Positions 24,601 through 34,913 of a stretch of DNA of 64,000 nt are shown in pieces. The stretch lies in assembly GCF_026151205.1 (NCBI RefSeq), contig NC_087084.1, forward strand, positions 6,869,394-6,933,393, read 5' to 3'. The stretch comes from Bolinopsis microptera. Taxonomy: Eukaryota; Ctenophora; Tentaculata; Lobata; Bolinopsidae. The notes below the pieces were generated by a model. It ran no database searches, was not told the origin of the DNA, and saw only the letters and a list, made by a program, of their open reading frames with translations. The translations under genes were made by a program, and so were the position numbers. The first letter of the stretch is position 1, and every line of letters starts with the position of its first letter.

Positions 24601-27556
24601 GTTACTTAATCTATAAGCGTGCTGTAGGAGCGTGGAGGGTGCTAGTGATTAATGCACAAGGGATTATTCCTTATGTAGACAGAGAGAATTGATGATAAAT
24701 TGCACATAAGTTGGAATGGTTATAGCCGTATCAATATCGGGTTGTTACGTCAAGTAAATTTAAATGAGGATATGGAACGGTTTCTGAGTGTGTCATTTTA
24801 TGTTTGATATCTGAATATTTTAGAGATTTATTTTCAAGATATTTGCACTGGGAGTAAAACACGGCCAGCTCAGGATTAGCTTTTTTCAGCTGGGTTGGAA
24901 CCGGAACTGGCTCTTTTCTTCACTCGTTTTAAGAAAATATCTGACGCATTCCATCCAGTGAGACGAGTTTCATTACTACATGACGTAAATCTATAAAATT
25001 AAAACAAGTGATTCAGGTCAATAATCTGACAAATAAATAAATAAATTATCATCTGTGAAGAAAGTCTAGACAAACTTTTGAGTTTTGATGACATGATGAT
25101 TGATGATGACATGATGATGAAGAAAGTAACGGCGCGTAACGATTGCGGATTGAGCTATTTGAGACTATGTGAGCGGAATGTAGCCAGGTACAGGAATAAA
25201 AGGAAAATATCACGTGATAAAACGAACCATTTCGGATCTGGAGGTAGTTATTCTCTTGCAGCTGCCGAGGGTCCAGCCCAGCACGATATCCACCACCAAA
25301 CCTGAGATATATATTTGTTAACAACTACAGTTGTGTTAGTAGCAGTGTCGTTATTTCACTTATTAGACATAACACACTCTTTGAAGTGTTTAGGCAGTTA
25401 CTCGTCAAACTTGTTCGTTTGATTATTAAACGAATATCATCTTCAGTGGTATTATTTACCAAATCGCACTAAACGGCCGTTATATTATCGTATATTAAAC
25501 AGTAAACACCTTCATAAATAAGGCTTAATGATGTTCATTCTGGCAACCTATGATCAACCAAATTAAGTAGTATAAATAATTATAAATGTACATTAAAATT
25601 TTAAAATACATACAAAATAGCTATATCACCAGAAATGTGAGTTTACTTCAGGGGAGGGGGCCAAAAGTCAGTTTACATACGTTGGGTCTTATACCACAGG
25701 TTTCATATATTTGAGAATTGTTGCTCTGCAGATGACATACTGTACCTACTCATTCGAGGATTCTGTCGCCAAAATTTGAATATTTTATACCACGCCCATA
25801 CAATATTAAATCATATTATATACTAAGTACAAGACTTAATTGATAATTGCGTAGGGTGCGTAACAAATGATTTGCCCGTGTCAATTCCGGTTGTTCCTGT
25901 GTGACTACAACTTAATATTAGTACTTATTTTATGCTAATAAACTGTTAATATCTCAAGTTAACTTACCGACCATAGCCAAATCTGCAGCCAGCGCAGAGA
26001 GGGCAGTAAGGGAGTAAAGGAAAGGCCAGCCCCACCCGCTACTCTCATACGTCACCCAGTGTAGGGTGGGGATCATGAGAGTAAACCCTTGTAGCGCTGA
26101 ACATGCCAGGAACAACTAGGGGGAGAGAGGGAAATAAGTTTACGAAAGTTTGTATGATACTCTAAGAAGTCATTCAAAACAGCTCATTAACGATCATATT
26201 TTTTTGCATAATACAAGAAAAAATAAACACTTTAGCCTGGGTTAATCTGGTGCAGTACACCATAATGATATATATAAATTATAATGACAAACCTGCATAA
26301 CAAAAAGCATAGAACCACTTCCAGATATGATACCGTGTAATGAGATACCAAACCAAATACAACCAGCAACAAACAAGAGGAGTAATAACAAATGTGCTGC
26401 TTTCAATCCTATATGGAATGGATTGTTTGTTATTTTTATATTACAAAATTGATGATAAAAGACTGATTTAGCGTTCATAATGTCAAAAAGCAAAACAACG
26501 AATAGGGCAGAAGTTTGTCATGACGTGTGAATAAAAATATCTCTAATTACAGATTAAATCATAAGTTCGTAACTCTAAATTTACTGATCAGTAAACAATA
26601 CACATTCCTTTACATACCATTTTCCTCTGCAGAAAGATGTCCACCAGAAGCTTCATCATTAAGAAGGTGAAGCTCAAGTCCAACATTCTTCTGATTAGGG
26701 TACTGGGGGTAACATGTGGCTGCATCTACAAACAGTGCATAGAAGGTGTGTGGTTCCTTCGACCACAGGGGAAACTTGCGCTCTTTGAAATCAGTTTCTG
26801 AGTTTTTAGGAAACACTGGAAAGCAAATTTTAATTACAGAAGGAATAACGAGTTTCATATTGAAAACGTGGTAAAATTATTTAACGGATTTAAAATTTTG
26901 TTTTGGAAGTTTAATTACATAAAATAAAAATAACGTTAAGCTTGTCCTAAGCTATCCATAGCAGGTGGGATATTATAATGTTCCCTAAACTGTCACTAAC
27001 ATGAAAATGAAGCTCCACGCAAGAACTGATTACAGTCATTTTTAGATCTTTCTGCAAGAATCTTATCTCTTGGAAAGAAATAGAGTCCTCCAATACTGTC
27101 GTTACCTCTCAGCCTTGCTAGAGCTTGACTACCTGATGATGTTAGCTTCTTGAGAACTACCGTTTAAAAATTATTGAATATTCATTAATGTTGCAGAATT
27201 CTATAATTAAAGTATCAATACAAAACTGTACTTTCCTTTTTAGATCAATGAGTTTGCATTTAGAGTACTGATTATGAGAGAAAAACTATGAAATCAAAAA
27301 TTGGCAGCACTAACCATGAAATGTGAATTTGGTGACTATTGTTCCCCTGTTGTCTCGAGCAATCTTGGAGTTAGAGATGAAACTGAAAAAGGCAAATGTT
27401 CAGAACGTCATGGAAACCAAAGATTGCTCACACCTACATCAACTAGCCAAGATTATTAGGTTGGAAATTCCAGCTTCAATTTACTCACGTGACTGTCTTG
27501 CAGTGGGAAAATGTAAGGATGATGGCAAAAGTAGTCCACCCAAACAACCACATCAT
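18643..27556 (-). CDS. GPR180: GPR180-like seven-transmembrane protein, 10 exons, complete
   Basis: Exons, in transcript order: 27556-27489, 27382-27315, 27132-27001, 26815-26618, 26408-26293, 26115-25968, 25301-25228, 22543-22412, 21847-21752, 18978-18643. All phases agree and give 455 residues; human GPR180 is about 440. Residues 1-19 form a signal peptide (start MMWLFGWTTF), 20-155 a lumenal domain ending HLSAEENG, and 157-400 seven hydrophobic segments. Family landmarks are LGWT at 251-254, RSALRQDFYSSFAW, SAHPVSQL and SLFWEVSS at 395-402. GPR180 belongs to the GpcrRhopsn4 family, membrane proteins of the secretory pathway linked to TGF-beta-type signalling (known for relatives, inferred here). 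The closest paralogue alternative is TMEM145. Near the C-terminus an 18-bp tandem repeat encodes NDQHVQ three times. Nine introns have consensus-like donors. The exon 7 donor (ATG|GTTCGT) is atypical but is the only one in phase. Confidence 0.92.
18702..18753 (-). repeat. 18-bp coding minisatellite in the last GPR180-like exon
   Basis: Three tandem copies of TGCTGATCATTCTGCACG on the + strand encode three NDQHVQ-like hexapeptides at about residues 421-438, in the cytoplasmic or lumenal tail after the last membrane segment. The unit length is a multiple of three, so copy-number changes keep the frame. Confidence 0.85.
18996..19197. repeat. 14-bp tandem repeat, about 14 copies
   Basis: Units of ATGTTAACTATGCA and its G/T variants (CTGTGCA, CTGTGTA, CTATGCG). 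It lies in intron 9 of the GPR180-like gene, just upstream of the acceptor of the last exon. Confidence 0.95.
20062..20266. repeat. Inverted-repeat-bounded segment, possible MITE
   Basis: TTCAAGGTCGCAATTC (20062-20077) is inverted exactly at 20251-20266, 173 bp away, in intron 9. No clear target duplication was found. The size and structure resemble a MITE, but this is inference. Confidence 0.45.
20914..20955. repeat. 19-bp perfect inverted repeat with 4-nt loop
   Basis: AGAGAACTAAATTTAGTTA, the loop TTTA, then the exact reverse complement. In transcript form it would be a strong AT-rich hairpin within intron 9. Confidence 0.9.
21152..21204. repeat. 18-bp tandem repeat, 3 copies
   Basis: Three units of GTGGTTATTTAACTAAAA, the last one ending ACTTG. 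Lies in intron 9. Confidence 0.9.
21978..22072. repeat. 30-bp tandem repeat, about 3 copies
   Basis: Units of AATTAAGCAATTAAACACAT plus AATCAGAAGT. Lies in intron 8. Confidence 0.92.
22321..22390. repeat. 17-bp tandem repeat with an E-box in each unit, 4 copies
   Basis: Units of CTTATTCCTGTCACGTG; each carries CACGTG. It lies in intron 8, about 20-90 bp downstream of the exon 8 donor. The array of regularly spaced E-boxes could act as an intronic enhancer, but that is only inference. Confidence 0.9.
22549..22757. repeat. AT-rich tandem repeat, ~20/21-bp unit
   Basis: Alternating ATATTTCTATCATATTTAGA and ATATTTTATCATATTTAGA units. It begins at the acceptor of exon 8, so the branch-point and pyrimidine region of intron 7 is made of this repeat. 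Confidence 0.92.
22956..23670. mobile_element. Mariner-type element, 715 bp, TA-flanked, defective
   Basis: The inverted ends begin CAGGGTGTTTCAAAAATAAT on the left and, on the opposite strand at the right, CAGGGTGTTTCATAAATAGT. Similarity extends over about 33 bp. TATA lies on both sides, consistent with a TA target duplication typical of Tc1/mariner elements. Inside is a helix-turn-helix coding fragment but no DDE/D catalytic region, so the element is an internally deleted copy that could move only with a transposase supplied elsewhere. It lies in intron 7 of the GPR180-like gene. Confidence 0.88.
23146..23364 (+). pseudogene. Truncated mariner-type transposase, N-terminal HTH fragment
   Basis: Seventy-two codons from an ATG (MGFTKETKLD) to a TAA. 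It contains the pattern of a DUF4817/homeodomain-like helix-turn-helix: TYWICGGSVTSARRLL, then TIRRLVKKLE, then a GRP linker (TGRPKSA). This N-terminal module binds terminal repeats in mariner-like and related transposases (established for the family). The coding similarity continues weakly after the stop (to about 23520), but the catalytic domain is absent because the element is only 715 bp. The 94-codon open frame from 23080 adds no recognisable residues. Confidence 0.75.
23853..24246. repeat. Minisatellite, 36-bp unit, about 11 copies
   Basis: Units of AACATTAGTAACCACTAG followed by TAACCACTACAAGTAGAC. Shortened copies (missing one TAACCACTAG block) occur near 23955-23990. It lies in intron 7 of the GPR180-like gene. 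Confidence 0.95.
25661..25777. repeat. Dispersed repeat, copy 2 (partner 12651-12776)
   Basis: Shares CCAAAAGTCAGT, a TACGTTGG block and the ending ACTCATTCGAGGATTC with the copy at 12651. Lies in intron 6 of the GPR180-like gene. Confidence 0.65.
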
Positions 27557-28616
27557 CTCTATCCCAGAGCTCCCTAATCCCTACTAAAAGGTTATGAAGA
27601 TAGTGACATGATTAATACTATACAGAAAATTAAAACAGTGACTACTTAATAATAATAATAATAGTTGTTAATGTATTGTAGTGTAGGATTGTTTGAATTT
27701 CTATTTAAGTCATATAATATGCATTTTGTGATTGTTTCTCCTGTTTTTCTTCCCTTGCGTTGCAAGCCCTGTCTCTAGTAAAAACAACCACTTTTGTAGA
27801 TACACACAGTCTCTACGCCTTTATCCTCTGGTCCCTAGGGTCAGCTGACTCCGGACCAGAGGAAATTTACCGATTGCCAAGGTTGAAGGTTTGATGCCTA
27901 GGCAGTTGAGACCTCTTATTGAGACCCGATATAATAATAGTAATAATTTAAACTTTTATATTACAGTGGCACAACAACTTAAAATGCACAGGTGTGCCAC
28001 GAGGACAGGACACATTAAACCTAGAAAAGCAACCTTCATATTGTAAACCATGCAAGACTATTAAAACATGATACACCAAATAAAACGTTAATGTGTATGA
28101 ACTTTCCAGTAGACACATTTAGGGAAAAGAAGGAAAAATGAAGGATTTAACTTATAAAGGATAAACAATCATCTGAAGTAATGACAGAAACTTCTGGATT
28201 AAGCCAGGGTAAATCAAGTGCAGTGGTTTATTTTGACCCACGTTTTGACCAATCTGAAACTCTTCAATGGAATCTTTGATCCCAATGGAAATCAAGCAAC
28301 TAAAGGAATAAAGTGTATTCCGAATTATGGTTTGGATGTACACAGTGATGTAACAAATACTGACCCCATCTTGGGGGGGGTGCCCCTCCCTAAGATTAGA
28401 CAAATTAGTTGATTTTACAGGATTTACTAGTACTGCTGCGCACAAAGCCACACATTGTTGAGTAATCCTTAGGTTTGGGCGTGAGCGCAGCGCACAGGGT
28501 CTATTTAATTGTCATCTTACAATAACATCGTGTCACATTAATTAGTTACCAGAGCCAAAATTTCAGGAGCGTAATAATAAATTTAGGGAAATCTGCCTAT
28601 TTCTATGTATTTTTGA
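27557..28616. other. Upstream region of the GPR180-like gene, no gene recognised
   Basis: Contains the presumed promoter of the minus-strand gene starting at 27556, but no TATA box or other element stands out. A perfect 10-bp hairpin stem (CCTCTGGTCC / GGACCAGAGG) lies at 27825-27862. A short open frame near 28218-28412 has no recognisable motif. Confidence 0.45.
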
Positions 28617-28705
28617 ATGATGGTTCCGAATTACCCCACATGACATAGGGTTAAAATGCTCCACTAGAGAGATATCGGCGAAAAACCGTCTCGATAACGT
28701 GATAT
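28617..28705. repeat. Partial copy of the TCGCTCGCCC element family
   Basis: Matches the internal part of the element at 50575-50932: the blocks CCGAATTACCCCACATGACA, AGGGTTAAAATGC and GAAAAACCGT occur in the same order and orientation. Both ends are missing. Confidence 0.6.
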
Positions 28706-28868
28706 GACCATACAAGGAAGTGAGAAAGAGTGTCAAACAGTATATATACAATAAAGTAATTCAAGTGTTGCAATTGGCAGAGCACAATACAGAGGTAACG
28801 GAAATTGTCCACTGCTACCAATATTATATAATATGAAACATCAACAATCAGATATATATAATACACAT

Positions 28869-29324
28869 CTACTCCATCATAGGGGCAGGGATGAGGTTAT
28901 AAGAGACTTCTGATAGTGGTGTCTCATATTTGCTGTCCATTTTTTTCCCTCTGTACCCTCGTAGAGCTATGAGTGTGGTTCTTAACATAGCGAATCTTAT
29001 TCTTGTCCTTACATGTCTTACCACATCGCAATACCTCTCTTTTCTTTTCCTGGCGATGAGGTCTGCCACTCTATTTGGAAACCGCTTACATTCTTTGGAC
29101 ATGCCTCCAGTTGTGAGAAATACGGCTGGGGTGAAAGTGGCCTTCTCTACGTTCAACACTCTCTCCAAGTACTCATCCTTCTTCTCCTTTTCGTTCTCTT
29201 CGTATACTTCTTGAAGAGTTTTGGTCCTGTTTGATAAGCAATTGGGGTGTGAAACCCTTATGTCAAGAAAGGTCTTATCAAATGGAGTCCAAACTCCTCT
29301 AGCAGATACGTCAAGCCGATACAA
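28869..29324 (-). pseudogene. Retroelement polyprotein C-terminal fragment
   Basis: An open frame of 151 codons. It contains RGVWTPFDKTFLDIRVSHPN, VEKATFTPAVFLTTGGM and RTRIRFAMLRTTLIALRG. From my knowledge of invertebrate genomes this arrangement (a DxRV-type segment, then TFTP-VF-TTGGM, then a basic tail) is the C-terminal domain that follows a reverse transcriptase in many retroelement ORFs. The reverse transcriptase itself is not here: just upstream of the frame (29325-29345) there are stops and then TTAGGG-like sequence. So this is a 5'-truncated fragment, which is how non-LTR elements usually insert. The frame itself is intact, implying a fairly recent insertion. The family name is not certain. 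Confidence 0.55.
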
Positions 29325-29340
29325 GGAAGTTGGTCTAATT

Positions 29341-29420
29341 TCTCGTTAGGGTTAGGATTTCAGCATATGATTCAGTTAGGGATTGGGTTAGTGTAAAGGG
29401 TTAGGGTGGAGATCAGACTA
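29341..29420. repeat. Degenerate TTAGGG-like repeats
   Basis: Several GTTAGGG, GGGTTAG and GTTAGGGTTAGG blocks interspersed with other sequence, directly at the 5' end of the retroelement fragment. Related blocks occur inside the TCGCTCGCCC elements (32426-32510, 50770-50850, 52683-52750), so this is probably a remnant of that family rather than a former telomere. Confidence 0.55.
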
Positions 29421-29689
29421 GAGTGTTAGGGTTTCGAATAGTCATTAAGAGCCACCTAGAGGACGTTTTAAAAAGGTCACGTGACAGTAGAGTGTATATA
29501 AAGTAATTAATCATTATCTCCGGCTTACCAGAAATAATAACCCAGTTCCCCGATGCTGAAGATAGCATCGACTGAAATAGTTAAAAATGTTGCAATCAAT
29601 TGAGGAAATTTAGATGTAGCGCTCGATTTTATAGGACTACTCAGGATGGCGAGGAAAAACAAAATATGCGCGGTGCGTCGAAAATAATT

Positions 29690-31060
29690 TGGCGTTTTAA
29701 AATATTTTTGTTACAATGAAATTGTAGGTTTACAACCTACCAGGACGCGCGCCGAGTTGGACTCGTCGACAGTCCAATATATGGAACAGATATTTTACTA
29801 GTATCACCCGTTAACAATGAAATTGAAAGTTAAAATACTTTAAATTTTGAAATCATATTGAATGTTAGTTTCGTTGATCGAATTTCGATTATTTACTAAA
29901 TTTATGTGAAAGTGAAATGAAAAGTTGGAAGACTTCGCCGCTTCGCCGCGCCGCGCGAACTAACATTCTTGCTTCGCATCGTCGATCGTTGCTTGTTGCT
30001 GTGCTTCGCAAAGCAACGATCTCGATGGGTTGACATCGTCAAGCAAAGAGAAATGTTAAAATTATGTAACGCGATCCATTATTAAGCCGCATTACCTGGG
30101 GACCTCAGGCTATCATGTTCATTAACATATGAATAGAGATTCGGCGGAATGACAGGCTGAGCGCGGCCCAGTAATAAGCCCGAAGCCGCACCGCCCATCA
30201 AATAAATTTTTCAGCAACCACGGCCGGTAGATAGGCGAAATGCATCGTTGGGCCTCGACAAGCTGCGAAAGATTGACATCGTGAATCAAGTTAAAACTTT
30301 GTAGCGCGATGCACTACTGGGTCGCGCGCGCATCAAATAATGCTTCTCGCAACCACAAATGCAGATCGGCGAAATGCGAAGGATTGACATCGTGAATCAA
30401 GTTAAAACTGTGGACATCAAAATGATAAAACAAAACTTTACTTACTTAATAGCATTTGCCTAGCCTCGCGGTCGAAATGTGAAATAAAAGTAGCGCGATA
30501 CTTTTAAGAAATCAAAATTAAAATGTGTTTTCGGTGGAAACTGGAAATATTTTGTCATACGTTGTATGACCCGCCGCGCACGAGTGCGCGGCTAGCCCCC
30601 TGTATCGTAGAAACTCTACCACTATAGTGAAGCGACAGTGTGAATCACCACGTGATACAAAAAACATTTATACATCATCCATGATTCAACTTTCAGAACC
30701 TCAATCCTGTCAAGTGTCATATTCAATATTGCTTTTTAGTTTATAATATGTGTCACATTGTTATTCAGTCTAATCAGTTTTAAATGAAATTTGGCTCACG
30801 GCCATGCCAGCCTTGACCATTGTTAATGTTAATGGTCTGGCCCGGCGCGCGCTACTTCGTAGGATTTTACTAATTCACTCGCCAGCGCGCTATCACGTGT
30901 TTTTAATGCCGTGATTTCATTGGTCACCTCTATAACGCGCATTGTTTGTGACAGGACAGTTTTTTCACATAATTTGTCAACCGCGCGTGCAATAAACTCA
31001 ATTTAAGCTCCGCTTTGTGACCGAAATGGGCCCTAATATGGAATTTATGCAACGCATGGC
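29690..31060. repeat. GC-rich dispersed repeat block
   Basis: Islands rich in GCGCGC stand out from the AT-rich surroundings. The segment around 29726-29815 (CTACCAGGACGCGCGCCGAG, then a CCAATATATGGAACA block) recurs near 51690 and 50940-50990. The segment around 30838-30885 (CCCGGCGCGCGCTACTTCGT) recurs near 51740 and, in part, near 61920. No protein-coding capacity was found. Probably pieces of one or more old mobile elements. Confidence 0.6.
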
Positions 31061-32052
31061 CGGTAATTAGCTAATTGAATTTTCGGCACAAGGACCAGGT
31101 TGCATATTACATATACTTAAATACAGTGTAACATATTTTATTATTTTATTATGTCAATTAATTATATTAATTACGTCGCAAGAATGTTATCTGGTTCTTG
31201 TACCAGCTAGCTGCATGTTTGAAGAATTAAAACAAAATTTTATGACGACTCGTCAATGAGCTGTTAGAATTATAATAACAACATGTAAAGATGTAAAGAT
31301 GTAAAGATCGGTAATCTTTAATATAAACGCTACAGTTGATAAAATAAATGAAGGCAAAAAAAATCATTAACAAAATATATCGCTGGTCGCCTTATAAAAG
31401 TGATAAAATAACTGCAGTTGTTAAATAGAACTCAAAGAGTCTGAATGAAATTAACAATATCGGGAGCAATTAACAGTAACTGACCAAAACCACTAATCAA
31501 TCATTATATTTTGATACTTCAGATTCTGTAATTATACGATTTTCCTCAAACCTATATAATACCGACCATGATCGATATTTAAGTATAAGATAGCTTTATT
31601 AAAACTTTTAATCTGTGCATGGCAAGTGTGGGTGAACTCCTATGTGACAACTTTAATATCACTAAATATCTAAAAATCTCTAAATTTCTCTAAATGAAAT
31701 TATCCATCGCATCATATTATTATTATATTAGTGCAACTATAAGTGCCTAATTCAGTGAGGCTTTCTCTATTGCAGTTGGATTGCAAAATAAAACACGTGG
31801 CAGAAGCATGAACTCGCTCATCAAAACCGGCCGAATTATATAGTCAATTTAATTCTGAGCGCCAAACACGTATCCGATAGTAAACAACAAAATGTTAATT
31901 CTCTGTCTTCTCTGTTCTCTTTACCGAATCAAACGAGGAAAAAGCGGAATCGCAAATCCTAAAGTTTCAAAATTAAAGATATTTTTTGTGCTCAATATAA
32001 CAGTGCATCATGGATATAATATTAATTATAAAGGCAGAATGGTCATAAATTT
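31061..32052. other. Non-coding AT-rich stretch
   Basis: Nothing supported. A 62-codon + strand frame at 31892 overlaps the region just downstream of the MULE-like gene and has no recognisable motif. Confidence 0.5.
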
Positions 32053-34879
32053 TTACTCGAAATCACTATCGCTGTGTTGACCAGTGTATTTCGGAAATAG
32101 TTTCCGCTTTTTCTTTGTTGGCTTTGGTAAAGTGGCTGCAAAATCGTCTCGGCGGATTTGGGCATTTTCTCCTAGCTTCCGAACCCTGAAAGAAATTGAT
32201 ATATTTAAATTTATTCAATAGATTGATTTAAAATCTTTGGATATGCCGGTTTCGTTTATACCAGTTTATTAGTATAATTGTGTGCTGTGACTAGTGAGTG
32301 ACTACATGCGTTGGTAATATTGTGACTATTTGTTACTATATTCTCACTCATTCGCTTGCCTTAACATTATCACGTGAATTTGGTTTTAATGGTTTTGCAG
32401 TCGAACAAAACGGTTTCAAAATTCACATTAACCCTAATCCAAATCCTAACCATAACCCTGAAGCTATATCCGTGACCCTAACTATAGACCTAAACCTATA
32501 ACCCGAGCCCTAAACATTCGAATTCGTGTTTAACTATAATGTCACGTGACCAAAACAGGTTTTTGCCTATCAATTTCCAGGGAAGCGTTTTTACCCTACG
32601 GGAAGTGATTCGAAATCAGCGTCCAAAAATACACTGGGAGACTTTGGGACCGGAAACTGATCCGGCCCCCAAAGAGGGGTCAGATCACGTCACCAATTAG
32701 TGACGTATAATTAGTGATGTGATCCATGGATTGAATTTAATTGACATAGAAATGTGCTAGATCTGGGGTAGAGTTCACATGTCAATTCTGTAAATCATAG
32801 CTGTACATTAAGAAGTAAACATGATCTGACTGCTCGACTCGTAGATCACATGTGAGACGTACGTGTCAAAGGCATGCAAGGGGAGTGAGCCGATCTAGTG
32901 TTCTAGGTATTATAAATATTGGGTGATAGAAGGTAGTAGTATCGCATTCTATCAACAGTCATGCCTACCTTCTCCAAGTTCCTCAACGGTTTCAGAGGAT
33001 GTCAACAGGTGCTTGATTCTGACCAGGAGGTGACCGGGACATGATTTCAGGCCTGACCGGGACCGGGATACAAAATGTGACTTGACCGGGACTGAGATTC
33101 AAAGAGATTATCAATTTACCGGGACCGGGACCGAGACCGGGATGAAAAATGTGACTTGACCGGGACCGGGATAGCTCAAAATTGCCAATTCCGGTCGATT
33201 ACTGGTTAATTCATGATCATAATTTATTACTCAAACTTGTTTAGCAATTTTAAACATTGTTGTATTTGGCTCAGAGGATGTTTGAAGATGTTGCTCTAAG
33301 GAGCAACAGACTATCATCTGGATCGGCTTGCTGTTGGAAAGACTCCTTCCAGCAGTATTCTGTACGACCTTTGTTCTTTCTACACGACATACCCAACTCA
33401 TATGAACTCTACCCCAGATCTAGCCCATTTCTAGGTCAACTATATTCAATCCATGGATCACATCACTAATTATACGCCACAAGCTTCAAGCTTGCATGTT
33501 AATTACTTGATGACGTATATGGTGGATCATATCACTCCGGCCCCAAAGTCTGGCAGCCCAAAAATATACCGATTTAGGTTACTTTCACACCTTAGGGCCT
33601 TTCCTCAAGATTTTTTAAGAGTATTATTAATGCTAGAATATGACATCTGAATTCAGAAGGAAGTAGTTAAATTTTAAAGACTTACGAGGGTATAAGCTGG
33701 TCTCTAACAGTGTCTTCCATAAGTTTGAGGAGTTCTCCCCTTTTAGATGCAGGAATCCTGTAGATATATTTTGAAAGGTGTTGCGTATCTGATTATTGTG
33801 GTTTTGATCCATTCGGTTGATTATCAAATGATTGGTTCGATTGATTGATAACCATTTGTTGCAATGATTGTGAGCACAATGATTGAAATCGAGTTCAATT
33901 CATGAGGCTATGTCTGAGACATTGATCTTTATAGAAGCAAATTAAGTTAAAATAAGGATTCTTTGTAGTGATACTATGTTAATGACTCATTAATTCAATC
34001 AAATTACATTTTTGTTAAGTGAACCAATATTTTGAATGATCGAGGAGGAATCAGGAATAAAATTCTTCCCTTAGAGAGCTTATGCTAATTATAATATATA
34101 ATATTACCTGAACATTTGAGTCTTGAGGTCACTTAAGATGCTAAATGACTTGTTAAAGTCAAGATCCTTATCTGCAGTACTGGGGCCTGGTACCTCCTCA
34201 CTAGAACACGATTGATCGATTACTTCGATTGGTTCATTAGTGCATGATCCCTCATCTTCATCCGGCAGCTGATGGTCACGGTCGGGGCCAAAATAAACTT
34301 GCTGAGGTAACTCAGTAGAAACGTTTCTACCTAGAGTGCTGTCGACGCTGAGATGAGGACTTAGTCTGAAAAAATCTTGGTAAACTTTTAACAATAATTT
34401 GTATTTATAGGATGACAGCTGATAGCCAAAACTTTAAGTTACAAATTGCTAGTGAGCTAGTGAGAAGAAACAGTTTTAAAAATAGTTTTATATTTTCTGT
34501 TAACAATTTTTAGCAAATTAAAGAATAATATTGACGTCTGATGAAATTAATTCACTAAGATTGATGCATGATCAGCAGCCGTTTCAGCAAGCAACCAACA
34601 ATATTGAATATATCCGGAAATTTTTACATTCGCTGTTCCGAATCAAGTTCTAAAACTTCGGTTTAAAGCTTACAAATTAGGGTTTAAATACGAGGCTAAG
34701 TTTTACTACAGTTCAGAGATACAACAATGAAGTAAACGGATGCGGGCACACTTGTTATAACCATCACATTTTGATCTCGATTGAATTCGAGAGCAATGTC
34801 CCAGGGCCAGACTATTTACTTATGAAGTCAGGGAGGTGGGGTGGTTTTGGAATTTCGGACAAATCCTGAAATACGGACA

Positions 34880-34913
<34 letters not shown>

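Noticed and set aside
29341-29420. Interstitial telomere
   Set aside because: The repeats are degenerate and similar tracts sit inside a dispersed element family, so a transposed origin is more likely.
31892-32080. 62-codon + strand frame with a hydrophobic start resembling a signal peptide
   Set aside because: It overlaps the last exon and 3' flank of the minus-strand MULE-like gene and lacks any domain.
33633-33827. 64-codon minus-strand frame as an independent gene
   Set aside because: It is the wrong frame over the real exon 33757-33686 of the MULE-like gene, whose donor GTAAGTC joins in phase to the exon at 32185.
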